In this document: piece after piece, positions 1 through 6,368 of the stretch
How the letters are laid out: each line of letters opens with the position of its first letter
How positions within the stretch are numbered: the first letter of the stretch is position 1
Source: Polynucleobacter meluiroseus
GTDB taxonomy: Bacteria; Verrucomicrobiota; Verrucomicrobiia; Opitutales; UBA953
DNA length: 6,460 nucleotides
Assembly (NCBI GenBank): GCA_943323725.2
Contig: CALPIW020000090.1
Location: 1-6,460 of the forward strand
Direction of reading: 5' to 3'
Translations under genes and position numbers: made by a program
The notes under the pieces: model-generated
Told to the model about the DNA's origin: nothing
The model's database searches: none
The model's input: the letters and a program-made list of their open reading frames with translations, nothing else

Positions 1-275
1 AAGAAGACGGTGAAGAGGGCGAGCGCCCGGAAGGTCGCGGCTCCGTCGCCCGCCTGGACCGGACCCTTGATGATGGCGCCGACGAACCAAGCGAGCCCAG
101 GCAGGGCCATCGCGCGGAAGACGCAGAGGCAGAGCAGGGTGTTGCGCTGCAGGCGATGCGGGCCGGTGAAGGCGAGGAGGCGGGTGATGGTGGACCAGCG
201 CAGGGGCAGCCGGTCCGGTTCTTCTTCGTCGGGACGGAGGCGGCGGACCGCGATCTCGAGGGGCGGCTTGCTCAT
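1..275 (-). CDS. ABC exporter half-transporter, second subunit (N-terminal part, cut by window edge)
   Basis: Only the first 91 residues lie in the window. The protein starts MSKPPLEIAV, has an acidic/basic cytoplasmic N-terminus (PDEEEPD at about 15-21), and then a hydrophobic stretch at about residues 46-69 that fits the first helix of an ABC type-1 exporter membrane domain. The ATG at 275 overlaps the TGA of the preceding ABC gene as ATGA. An AAGGAG Shine-Dalgarno (283-288) sits 7 nt upstream, so this start is well supported. Tandem ABC half-transporters with overlapping genes usually form a heterodimer, and the upstream subunit has a degenerate Walker B, which fits. I infer that this subunit supplies the catalytic glutamate, but its nucleotide-binding domain is outside the window. 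The substrate is unknown. The ABC assignment rests mainly on context, helped by the N-terminal pattern. Confidence 0.8.
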   Translation of the reverse strand, partial: MSKPPLEIAVRRLRPDEEEPDRLPLRWSTITRLLAFTGPHRLQRNTLLCLCVFRAMALPGLAWFVGAIIKGPVQAGDGAATFRALALFTVF

Positions 276-2101
276 GCGGGGGCTCCTTCCGATTGGACGA
301 GGATCGCCCGGCGATAGTGGCCGTCTTCCGCCATCAGCTGGGCGTGCGTGCCGACCTGGGCGAGGCGCCCGCGGTCGAGGACGAGGATCAGGTCGGCCCG
401 GCGGAGGGTGCTCAGGCGATGCGCGACGATGAAGGTCGTGCGCCCGGCCATCGCGGATTCCATCGCCTCCATGATCTCCTTCTCGGTCTCAGGGTCGATG
501 GCCGAGGTAGGGTCGTCGAGGAGGAGCACCGTCGGTTCGAGCAGCAGGGCGCGGGCGATGGCGATGCGTTGGCGCTGGCCGCCGGAAAGGTTCACGCCGC
601 CTTCGCCGAGGAAGGTCTCGTAGCCCTCGGGCAGCGCCGCGATGAAGTCATGGGCGCCGGCGATGCGCGCGGCGCGTTCGATGCGCTCCTGCGTGGCCTC
701 GGGATGTCCGAACGCGATGTTCGCCGCGATCGTATTGGAGAACAGGAAGTTCTCCTGGAAGACCATCCCGACCTGTCGGCGGAGTTCCGGCAGCGGCAGG
801 CGGCGGATGTCGTGTCCGTCGAGCGTGACGCGGCCGTCGCGCGGGTCGTAGAAGCGGGGGATCAGCGAGAGCAGGGCGGACTTGCCTGCGCCCGTCGCGC
901 CGGCGATGGCGATGCGCTGGCCGGGCTCGGCGACGAACGAGAGGTCGCGGAGCACCGTCGCGTTGTCCTGGAACTCGAAGCTCACGTTTTCGAAGGCCAC
1001 GCGACCGACGAAGCGGCCAGGGGAGCTCGCCCCGGCCTCGGTTTCGACGCCCGGGTCGGTGTCCAGGATCTCGAAGATCCGTTTGGCGCCCGCCAAGGAG
1101 ACCTGCGCGTTGTCGACGACCGAGGCGAGCGTCGTCACCTGGGTGGAGAACTGTTGCAGCAGGCCTGCGAAGGCCACGAGGCCGGTGCCGAGGGCGAGCT
1201 CGCCGCGCGCGACCATCCAGCCGCCGTAGCCGATGAGGATGGCCATCGAAAGACGGTTAAGCCCGTCGATGACGGGCCAGAACAGCGCGACCTCGCTGAA
1301 GACCTTGCGTTTCTGGACGCGGATCGCCTCGCTCCAGCCGGCGAAACGTCCCTGCACGCGCGGCTCCAGGGCGAACCCCTTCACGACCTGGATGCCCTGC
1401 ACGTTCTCGGAGAAGCCGAGCACCATGCGGTCCATCAGCTCGCGGTTTTCCTCGTAGGCCGGGCGTACCTTGCGGGAGAAGCGGATCGCGAACCAGATCT
1501 GGAAGGGCAGGACGGAAAGGCAGGCCAGCGTGAGCCGCCAGTCGGTGCGGAACATGTAGGCGGCGCAGGCGGCCAGGGTCAGGGCGATGATGGCGAGTTG
1601 CAGCACCACGCCTTCGATGAAGAGCCGGATGGCGTGCGCGTCGGAAGTGACGCGGTTGATGATCGAGCCGCTGGCGTTGGAGTCGAAGAAGCGGAAGCTC
1701 AGCTGCTGGAGCTTGGCGAAGACCTGGGAGCGGAGGTTGACGACGATGCGACCGTGCAGGAAGCGGACGGAGACGAGGCCGAACACGAAGGCGAGGGTCG
1801 CCCGCAGGATCGCGGCGACGAGGATGCCGGCGCCGAGCCAGACGAACACGGCCTGGTCCGTCGCGTCGGCGGGGACGAAGAAGGGCAGGGCCGGCGCGGG
1901 GACGGTGCGGTCGGCGCAGTGACGGACGAAGTCGATGCCGACGCCGGCCAGCGCGACGACGGCGACGGTCAGGAAGACGACGGCGAGCTGGAGTCCGAGG
2001 AGCTGGAGGCAGTCCGTGCGGTACGACCAGGCGATCCGCAACAGGCGACGCAGCGTGGCGTCACGGGCGTCGGCGGTCGGAGGGGCGGGGTCGGCGGGCA
2101 T
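272..2101 (-). CDS. ABC exporter half-transporter (membrane domain plus ATPase) with degenerate Walker B
   Basis: This 609-residue protein has the length and order of a type-1 exporter half-transporter. The membrane domain spans about residues 30-330, with likely helices near 33-53, 86-110, 162-182, 186-206, 275-295 and 303-325. The ATPase domain covers about 365-609. Visible motifs are Walker A GATGAGKS (401-408), Q-loop Gln449, X-loop-like GEGG (499-502), signature LSGGQ (505-509), Walker B VLLLDD (525-530), D-loop SAID (533-536) and H-switch His561. The residue after the Walker B aspartate is Asp530 where the catalytic Glu is expected (codon at 512-514). In the known heterodimeric exporters TM287/288 and BmrCD, one subunit carries this substitution and pairs with a catalytically normal partner. 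The gene starts 22 bp after ilvE and overlaps the next ABC gene by ATGA. No clear Shine-Dalgarno precedes the ATG. It probably exports a lipid, drug or peptide across the inner membrane; the substrate cannot be read from the sequence. Confidence 0.95.
   Translation of the reverse strand: MPADPAPPTADARDATLRRLLRIAWSYRTDCLQLLGLQLAVVFLTVAVVALAGVGIDFVRHCADRTVPAPALPFFVPADATDQAVFVWLGAGILVAAILRATLAFVFGLVSVRFLHGRIVVNLRSQVFAKLQQLSFRFFDSNASGSIINRVTSDAHAIRLFIEGVVLQLAIIALTLAACAAYMFRTDWRLTLACLSVLPFQIWFAIRFSRKVRPAYEENRELMDRMVLGFSENVQGIQVVKGFALEPRVQGRFAGWSEAIRVQKRKVFSEVALFWPVIDGLNRLSMAILIGYGGWMVARGELALGTGLVAFAGLLQQFSTQVTTLASVVDNAQVSLAGAKRIFEILDTDPGVETEAGASSPGRFVGRVAFENVSFEFQDNATVLRDLSFVAEPGQRIAIAGATGAGKSALLSLIPRFYDPRDGRVTLDGHDIRRLPLPELRRQVGMVFQENFLFSNTIAANIAFGHPEATQERIERAARIAGAHDFIAALPEGYETFLGEGGVNLSGGQRQRIAIARALLLEPTVLLLDDPTSAIDPETEKEIMEAMESAMAGRTTFIVAHRLSTLRRADLILVLDRGRLAQVGTHAQLMAEDGHYRRAILVQSEGAPA
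283..288 (-). promoter_or_regulatory. Shine-Dalgarno of the second ABC subunit, inside the upstream gene
   Basis: On the minus strand the sequence reads GGAAGGAGCCCCCGCATGA. AAGGAG lies 7 nt before the ATG at 275, close to the ideal spacing. The same bases encode the last residues (EGAPA) of the first ABC subunit. Together with the ATGA overlap this indicates translational coupling and matched synthesis of the two subunits. It is the only clear Shine-Dalgarno among the starts in this window. Confidence 0.8.
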
Positions 2102-2123
2102 GCGCGTCAGGGCGCAGGCTGGC

Positions 2124-2993
2124 TCAGCGGATCATCTGGCCTTCGCGCGAAGCCTTCTTGCGGAACTCGGCGAGGATGCGGGCGGTGAGCGGGCCGGGTT
2201 TGCCGGTGCCGATCTTGCGGGCGTCGACTTCGATGACCGGGATGACTTCCGCGGCGGTGCCCGTCAGGAAGCACTCGTCGGCGTTCCAGACGTCGTAGCG
2301 GGTGATGTTCGTCTCGACCGTCGGGATGCCGAGGGCGGCGGCGACTTCGAGGGCGACCTGGCGCGTGATGCCCACGAGGGCGCCCGCGTGGGAGGCCGGG
2401 GTGATCAGGCGGCCTTTGTGGATGAGGAAGACGTTGTCTCCGCTGCACTCGGCGACGTAGCCCTGTTCGTTGAGCATCAGGCACTCGTGGAAGCCGTGCT
2501 GCTGGGCCTCCATCTTCGCCATGATGTTGTTCAGGTAGTTCAACGACTTGATCATCGGGGGCAGCGCGGCCGGGCTGATGCGGCGGGTCGGCGCGGTGAT
2601 GATGCGCATGCCCGTGGCGTAGAGTTCCTCGGGGTAGAGCTTGATGGTGTCGGCGATGCAGACGATCGAAGGCTTCGGGCAGTTCTTGGGCGAGAGACCC
2701 AGGTCGCCGAAGCCGCGGGAGACGACGAGGCGGATGTAGCCGTCGGTCAGGTTGTTGCGGCGGCAGGATTCGCAGACGATCTCGGCGATCTCGGCGCGGG
2801 TCCAGGGCATCTCGAGGCAGAGGGCCTTGGCCGACATCTCGAGGCGCTCGAGGTGCTCGTCGAGGCGGAAGACGCAGCCCTGGTAGAGGCGGATGCCTTC
2901 GAAGATGCCGTCACCATAGAGGAAGCCATGGTCGAAGACGGAGATCTTGGCCTCGGCCTTGGGGTAGAACTTGCCGTCGATGTAGACTTCCAT
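2124..2993 (-). CDS. ilvE: Branched-chain amino acid aminotransferase (PLP fold type IV)
   Basis: IlvE transfers an amino group between glutamate and the 2-oxo acids of leucine, isoleucine and valine, in the cytoplasm with pyridoxal phosphate. The 289-residue protein has the class IV motifs in order: YGDGIFEGIR (26-35), an Arg50 in LERLEMS that fits the phosphate-binding arginine, the PLP lysine Lys149 in IKSLNYLNN, ECSGDNVF (182-189), GITR (208-211) and FLTGTAAEVIPV (242-253). The last motif favours branched-chain transaminase over D-amino acid transaminase or aminodeoxychorismate lyase, although substrate range within this fold is hard to read from sequence. Length matches the short IlvE type. 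The ATG at 2993 is the only plausible start, since upstream in-frame codons offer none. A terminator-like hairpin ends 7 nt before it. The ABC gene begins 22 bp after its stop, suggesting co-transcription. Confidence 0.88.
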   Translation of the reverse strand: MEVYIDGKFYPKAEAKISVFDHGFLYGDGIFEGIRLYQGCVFRLDEHLERLEMSAKALCLEMPWTRAEIAEIVCESCRRNNLTDGYIRLVVSRGFGDLGLSPKNCPKPSIVCIADTIKLYPEELYATGMRIITAPTRRISPAALPPMIKSLNYLNNIMAKMEAQQHGFHECLMLNEQGYVAECSGDNVFLIHKGRLITPASHAGALVGITRQVALEVAAALGIPTVETNITRYDVWNADECFLTGTAAEVIPVIEVDARKIGTGKPGPLTARILAEFRKKASREGQMIR

Positions 2994-3000
2994 GGTGGTG

Positions 3001-3034
3001 AAAAACCCACCTTGGGGGGTGAGGTGGGGTTTTT
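3001..3034 (-). terminator. Terminator-like hairpin just upstream of ilvE (possible attenuator)
   Basis: The plus-strand arms are AAAAACCCACCT (3001-3012) and AGGTGGGGTTTTT (3022-3034). They are complementary except for one extra G, around a 9-nt loop. In the leftward transcript the stem is followed by five U, the form of an intrinsic terminator, about 40 nt after the stop of the adenylating-enzyme gene. The U-run ends only 7 nt before the ilvE ATG, so no promoter fits between them. The element is nearly symmetric and could also act on plus-strand transcripts. It may be a simple terminator with read-through, or an attenuator that also hides the SD-like AGGTGG in its 3' arm. I see no leader-peptide ORF. 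Confidence 0.65.
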
Positions 3035-3067
3035 CCAGCCCGAAAGCCCCTTTTCCGGCGGTAATCT

Positions 3068-3102
3068 GACCGTTCAGGCGGACTCTCGGACCGTCAGGCG
3101 GA
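3068..3102. repeat. Short imperfect tandem duplication at the end of the adenylating-enzyme gene
   Basis: GACCGTTCAGGCGGA (3068-3082) and GACCGTCAGGCGGA (3089-3102) are direct copies about 20 bp apart, differing by one inserted T. In the leftward gene the first copy encodes part of the final FRLTV, and the second supplies the last codons and the TGA stop in a different frame. It looks like a small local duplication that may have reset the C-terminus. Chance similarity is possible at this length. Confidence 0.5.
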
Positions 3103-4306
3103 ATTTGCCCGAGTCTTCCGGGGTGAGGAGTCCGACCGACTCGCTGGTGACCGAGGTCCCCAAGAGAAGGGAGAGACGCTCGACGAGCGTGGCCTGGACC
3201 GAAGCCAAGCCGTCGCCGGCTTGTTCAGGGAGGAGGCTGAGGTGGGCGGAGCCATCCGTCCGTTGGCGAAGCTGGTAATGGGCGATACCGCGGACGCCGC
3301 TGAAGGCCGCGTCCACCTGGCGGGTCGTGAGGATCCGGCCATCGGCGCCGCGGAGGGCGTCCCGTTTACGGCCGTGGACGAGGTAGCCGCCGGCGACGGG
3401 TTCGACGTAGTCGCCGATCTCGTAACGCATCAAGGGGAGGTAAGGATTCGTGAGCGTCGTGACCAGCAGCTCGCCGATGCCGTCGGCCGAAGTGGATTCC
3501 AGGAGCGCGGTCTCCGGGCTCGGGCGCATGACGCCGTCCGTCTCGACGAGCAGGTGGCCGGTCTCGCTGGAGCCGTAGAGGTCGATCACCGGCACGCCGA
3601 AGACCCGTTCCATGATGGCGCGGTGCGTGACGCTGGTGAACTCGTAGCTCGTCAGGATGAACCGCAGGGAAGGGAAGCGTCGGCCGTGGCGCTCGCAATG
3701 CAGGGCGAACCAAGCGCCGTGCACCGGGTCGACGTCGAGGAAGGCGGGCTCCCAGGCCGCGACTTCGTCGGCCATGACGGCCAGCTTGTCGTCGCCGAGG
3801 CTGAAGGGGATGCGCGTCTGATTGACGTAGCGGCTGTCGCCGAGGGTGCGTTGTTCGAGGTTGAGCCAGCGGTTGTAGCAGCTGACGCCGCTGCAACCCG
3901 GCGTCGTGAGGACGGCGCGGCGGAGGCTGGTCCGGTCGCCGAAGCACTCGGCGACGAAAGGATTCCGGAGCAGGGCGCGAAGCTCCTGTTCGGCCCACCA
4001 GGTCTTGCCGAACACCACGCGCACGCTGGCGCCGGAAGTGCCGGAGGTGCTCTCTTCTTCGATCAGGCCGCGGGCGAGGAGCGATTCGACGGTCAGCCCG
4101 GCCGGCAGGAAGCCTTCGGGCGAGTGTTCGCGCAGCTGGCTCTTCGTGATGCGGGGAAGGTCGGCGAGCAGAGCCGAGCCATCGGCAAAGGCTGCCTGCC
4201 AGTGGTCGGAATGATAGAACGGCACCCCGGTGGTCAGGGAGATGGCGGCCTGCAGGCGCGCGGCCTCATCAGAGGCGCGGGCGACGGGCGGCGAGGTGAG
4301 CGGCAT
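3074..4306 (-). CDS. PaaK/CapK-like adenylate-forming enzyme (phenylacetate-CoA ligase family, ANL superfamily)
   Basis: Enzymes of this family activate a carboxylic acid with ATP to an acyl-adenylate, usually then passed to CoA or another acceptor. The 410-residue protein from the ATG at 4306 shows the phosphate-binding loop STSGTSG (86-92), the adenine-site motif LYGSSETG (243-250), YEIGD (295-299, in place of the common TGD), the hinge GRKRD (312-316) followed by RGADGRI, and a C-terminal lysine in SGKFRL (Lys401) that fits the catalytic lysine. Length is close to that of phenylacetate-CoA ligase. Relatives are often annotated as coenzyme F390 synthetase-like or CapK-like. The acid substrate and acceptor are not predictable here. 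No carrier protein, thioesterase or aromatic catabolism gene lies nearby. An in-frame TTG at 4321 would add five residues; neither start has a Shine-Dalgarno, so I chose the ATG. The gene diverges from the oxidoreductase gene at 4448. Confidence 0.85.
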   Translation of the reverse strand: MPLTSPPVARASDEAARLQAAISLTTGVPFYHSDHWQAAFADGSALLADLPRITKSQLREHSPEGFLPAGLTVESLLARGLIEEESTSGTSGASVRVVFGKTWWAEQELRALLRNPFVAECFGDRTSLRRAVLTTPGCSGVSCYNRWLNLEQRTLGDSRYVNQTRIPFSLGDDKLAVMADEVAAWEPAFLDVDPVHGAWFALHCERHGRRFPSLRFILTSYEFTSVTHRAIMERVFGVPVIDLYGSSETGHLLVETDGVMRPSPETALLESTSADGIGELLVTTLTNPYLPLMRYEIGDYVEPVAGGYLVHGRKRDALRGADGRILTTRQVDAAFSGVRGIAHYQLRQRTDGSAHLSLLPEQAGDGLASVQATLVERLSLLLGTSVTSESVGLLTPEDSGKFRLTVRESA

Positions 4307-4357
4307 GACCACAAGGAGCAAGCAAGGCGGGCGAAAGCAAAACGGCGGCGCCTTTTA

Positions 4358-4387
4358 ACGGAGGAATATTGCCATATATGCCTCCGT
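4358..4387. promoter_or_regulatory. Inverted-repeat element 1 (candidate operator)
   Basis: Perfect 7-bp arms, ACGGAGG (4358-4364) and CCTCCGT (4381-4387), flank a 16-bp AT-rich spacer that contains ATAT-TGCC-ATAT, itself able to fold. The element spans 30 bp and lies 51 bp upstream of the adenylating-enzyme ATG. Size and position fit a binding site for a dimeric regulator. No T-run follows on either strand, so a terminator is unlikely. Confidence 0.45.
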
Positions 4388-4417
4388 GGCCCGCTGGGTC
4401 GGAACTATCAGGGTTGA

Positions 4418-4447
4418 ACGGGGTCTTTTGTCCTCATATCTCCCCGT
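4418..4447. promoter_or_regulatory. Inverted-repeat element 2 abutting the oxidoreductase start (candidate operator)
   Basis: Perfect 6-bp arms, ACGGGG (4418-4423) and CCCCGT (4442-4447), flank an 18-bp spacer. The whole spans 30 bp and ends directly before the ATG at 4448. Aligned without gaps to element 1, 18 of 30 positions match, including the outer arms and an internal ATAT, giving a shared pattern ACGGRG-N18-CYCCGT. Bound protein would block transcription start or early elongation of the oxidoreductase gene; folded as RNA it would mask the start codon region. Confidence 0.4.
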
Positions 4448-5734
4448 ATGCGATTACCCCGTCGTTCCTTTCTGCGTAAGGCTGCCGTCGCCGCGCTTGG
4501 CTTCACGATCATTCCCCGGCACGTCCTCGGCCGTGGCTTCGTCCCGCCCAGCGAGACCCTGAACCACGTCATCGTCGGCTGCGGCGGCATCTCCTCCATG
4601 CACTCCGAGCCCCGCATGACGGGCAAGAACCGCATCGTCGGCATCTGCGACGTCGACGCCCAGCGCGTGCAGAAGAAGCTCGAGCGCATCAAGCAGGCCG
4701 GCGGCGGCACGCCGATGACGGCCGAGGATTTCCGTGAAGTCATCGCGATGCCGGACGCCGACGTCGTGCACGTCTGCACGCCGCCGCATTGGCACGGCGT
4801 CATCGCCGCCATGGCCGCCCGCCGCGGCAAGGCCGTCTGGTGCGAGAAGCCGCTGACCCGCACCATCGGCGAGGGCCTCGCCCTGAGCCGCGTCGTGCAG
4901 CAGACCGGCGTGCCGTTCCGCGTGAACACCTGGTTCCGTCTCAACCGGACCAATTATTACGGCGTCGGCCCGGCCCGGGAGATCCGCCGCGTCGTCGCGA
5001 GCGGCGTCCTCGGCGGCCCGCTGACGGTGCGCCTCGCCCCGGTCGGCGGCATCCAGTGGAAGGTCAATCTCTGGACCGGCAAGCCGGACCTCAAGCCGGA
5101 GCCCGTCCCGGCGCACCTGAACTGGGACATGTACTGCGGTCCTGCGCAGCTCATCCCTTATCACTCGCACCGCTGCCACGGTTCCTTCCGCGGTTATTGG
5201 AACTTCGACCAAGGTGGCCTCGGTGACATGGGCCAGCACTTCCTCGATCCCGTGCAGTACTTCCTCGGCAAGGATGGCGAGTCGCCCGTCTCCGTCGAGT
5301 GCGACGCTCCCGCCCAGGATGCCATGGCTTGCGGCGTCTGGAAGACCGTCACCCTCACTTACAAGGACGGCACGCGCATCATCCTCGAATCCGAGCTCGC
5401 CGAACGTAATCCCGAGAACCCCTTCCTCGAAGGCCCGAACGGCAAGCTGTTCGCCGGCATGCGTTGCAACCGTCCCGAACTCCTCGTGAAGGCCGCCGAG
5501 TTCCCGCTGCCGGAATATCAGGAAGATGATTTCGACGCGTGCGCGCGGGAGAAGCGTCCGTTCGGCTACGGCGTCAACGAGGCCTTCCGCAGCTCGACGC
5601 TCGTGAATCTCGCCGCCCTCAGCGTCCGGCTGGGACGTAAGCTGAACTTCAAGGCCGACGGTTCCGGCTTCGTCGGCGACGACCAGGCCAATCAACTCCA
5701 CTCGCCCGCGCTGCGCGGCACATGGTCGATCTGA
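4448..5734 (+). CDS. Gfo/Idh/MocA family oxidoreductase with twin-arginine signal
   Basis: Family members are NAD(P)-dependent oxidoreductases, mostly acting on sugars and cyclitols. This 428-residue protein opens with a twin-arginine export motif, PRRSFLRK (4-11), and a hydrophobic stretch at about 12-23. The protein is therefore probably folded with its cofactor and moved to the periplasm by Tat. No clear AxA cleavage site follows, so it may stay anchored. The Rossmann domain (about 38-155) has the dinucleotide loop GCGGIS (44-49), Asp68 at the end of the second strand, and the family EKP motif (133-135). The C-terminal domain carries GGLGDMGQHFLD (256-267), where Asp260 and His264 fit the usual active-site positions. 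Such Tat-signal paralogues are abundant in Planctomycetes and Verrucomicrobia. GH109-type NAD-dependent glycosidases share this fold and signal and cannot be excluded. The ATG lacks a Shine-Dalgarno. It overlaps the next gene by 13 bp. Confidence 0.93.
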   Translation: MRLPRRSFLRKAAVAALGFTIIPRHVLGRGFVPPSETLNHVIVGCGGISSMHSEPRMTGKNRIVGICDVDAQRVQKKLERIKQAGGGTPMTAEDFREVIAMPDADVVHVCTPPHWHGVIAAMAARRGKAVWCEKPLTRTIGEGLALSRVVQQTGVPFRVNTWFRLNRTNYYGVGPAREIRRVVASGVLGGPLTVRLAPVGGIQWKVNLWTGKPDLKPEPVPAHLNWDMYCGPAQLIPYHSHRCHGSFRGYWNFDQGGLGDMGQHFLDPVQYFLGKDGESPVSVECDAPAQDAMACGVWKTVTLTYKDGTRIILESELAERNPENPFLEGPNGKLFAGMRCNRPELLVKAAEFPLPEYQEDDFDACAREKRPFGYGVNEAFRSSTLVNLAALSVRLGRKLNFKADGSGFVGDDQANQLHSPALRGTWSI

Positions 5735-6351
5735 ACCTCCAGTCCGCCCGTCGCCAGTTCCGCTGGCTCGCCGTGCTCGCGTCCGTGTTGGGGCTCTTGT
5801 CCGCCTGGGGCGCCCGTGACCACGTGATCTGGATGCTCGAGGTCCTGCCCGTCTTCCTCATCGCCGGCGCCGCTTGGCGGTTCGACTGGACGCCGAGCGT
5901 CTTCCTCGGCCGCTGGATGTTCTTCCATGCGATCGTCCTGATCGTCGGGGCCCATTATACCTACGCCGAAGTGCCGGCCGGAGCGTGGGTGGCCGAGTGG
6001 CTGGGGCAGACGCGCAATCCTTACGACCGGCTCGGTCACCTGATGCAAGGCGTCGTCCCGGCGCTGATGATCCGCGAATGGCTGCTCCGTGGGCCGGCGG
6101 CCGGCGCCGTAGGCCTGACCGCCTGGGCGGGCGTCTGCTTCGCCGGGGCTTTCAGCGCGGCCTACGAGATCTTCGAATGGGGCTCGGCGATCCTGCTCGG
6201 TCAGGCCGCCGACGCTTTCCTCGGTTCCCAAGGTTTCGTCTGGGACACCCAGGCGGACATGCTCTGCGCTTTCCTCGGCGCCGCCTTCGCCATGTGGGTC
6301 CTCGGACCGTGGCATCGCCGCTCGCTGACCGAACTCCTCCCCGCCGCCTGA
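5722..6351 (+). CDS. DUF2238 (YjdF-like) inner membrane protein
   Basis: This 209-residue integral membrane protein matches the DUF2238 family in length and in conserved blocks: HYTYAEVP (78-85), NPYDRLGH (99-106), YEIFEW (148-153) and FLGSQGFVWDTQADM (166-180). Hydrophobic stretches near 14-30, 36-50, 62-78, 106-122, 127-147 and 178-196 suggest about six helices. The conserved His, Glu, Asp and Tyr residues lie at helix ends, which could suit an enzyme or metal site, but the family's biochemical role is not known to me. The ATG at 5722 lies inside the last codons of the oxidoreductase gene (13-bp overlap in another frame), so translation is probably coupled. No Shine-Dalgarno is visible. A second start is possible, but the first hydrophobic helix begins soon after this one. 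Confidence 0.9.
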   Translation: MVDLNLQSARRQFRWLAVLASVLGLLSAWGARDHVIWMLEVLPVFLIAGAAWRFDWTPSVFLGRWMFFHAIVLIVGAHYTYAEVPAGAWVAEWLGQTRNPYDRLGHLMQGVVPALMIREWLLRGPAAGAVGLTAWAGVCFAGAFSAAYEIFEWGSAILLGQAADAFLGSQGFVWDTQADMLCAFLGAAFAMWVLGPWHRRSLTELLPAA

Positions 6352-6368
6352 TATTTAACCTCATCCCC

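Larger units (their letters stand above)
4307..4447. promoter_or_regulatory. Divergent intergenic region with probable promoters for both blocks
   Basis: This 141-bp gap separates the leftward adenylating-enzyme gene from the rightward oxidoreductase gene, so promoters for both directions should lie here. An AT-rich patch at 4365-4380 stands out in GC-rich surroundings. A weak rightward candidate is TTGAAC (4414-4419) followed 17 bp later by TATCTC (4437-4442), which would start transcription close to the ATG at 4448 and give an almost leaderless message. I find no convincing leftward -35/-10 pair. The two inverted-repeat elements listed separately are the clearest structure in it. Confidence 0.5.

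Noticed and set aside
293..2188. Long plus-strand open frame (631 codons) antisense to the ABC gene
   Set aside because: Its translation is rich in Asp, Glu, Ala, Gly and Arg with no domain pattern, while the minus strand encodes a complete ABC exporter. GC-rich genes often leave the opposite frame open.
2124..2993. D-amino acid transaminase or aminodeoxychorismate lyase as the identity of the class IV enzyme
   Set aside because: The FLTGTAAEVIPV and YGDGIFEGIR motifs fit branched-chain transaminases better, although substrate specificity is not fully settled by sequence.
3013..3029. G-rich run (GGGGGG, GG, GGGG) as a possible G-quadruplex
   Set aside because: The G-tracts are explained by the hairpin loop and arm, and only a weak two-layer quadruplex could form, on the non-mRNA strand.
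4307..4321. TTG start at 4321 for the adenylating enzyme (415 residues)
   Set aside because: It adds only LLLVV-type residues before an ATG, with no Shine-Dalgarno. The hydrophobic addition is too short for a signal peptide, and the enzyme is expected in the cytoplasm.
1935..4417. Plus-strand open frames at 1935-3278 and 3221-4417, antisense to ilvE and the adenylating enzyme
   Set aside because: They have low-complexity acidic composition and run through gene boundaries and the hairpin. The opposite strand carries clear family motifs throughout.
4454..5701. Minus-strand open frame (415 codons) antisense to the oxidoreductase
   Set aside because: It lies almost wholly within the oxidoreductase gene, has a biased composition and no recognisable motif. 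It is a shadow of GC-rich third codon positions.
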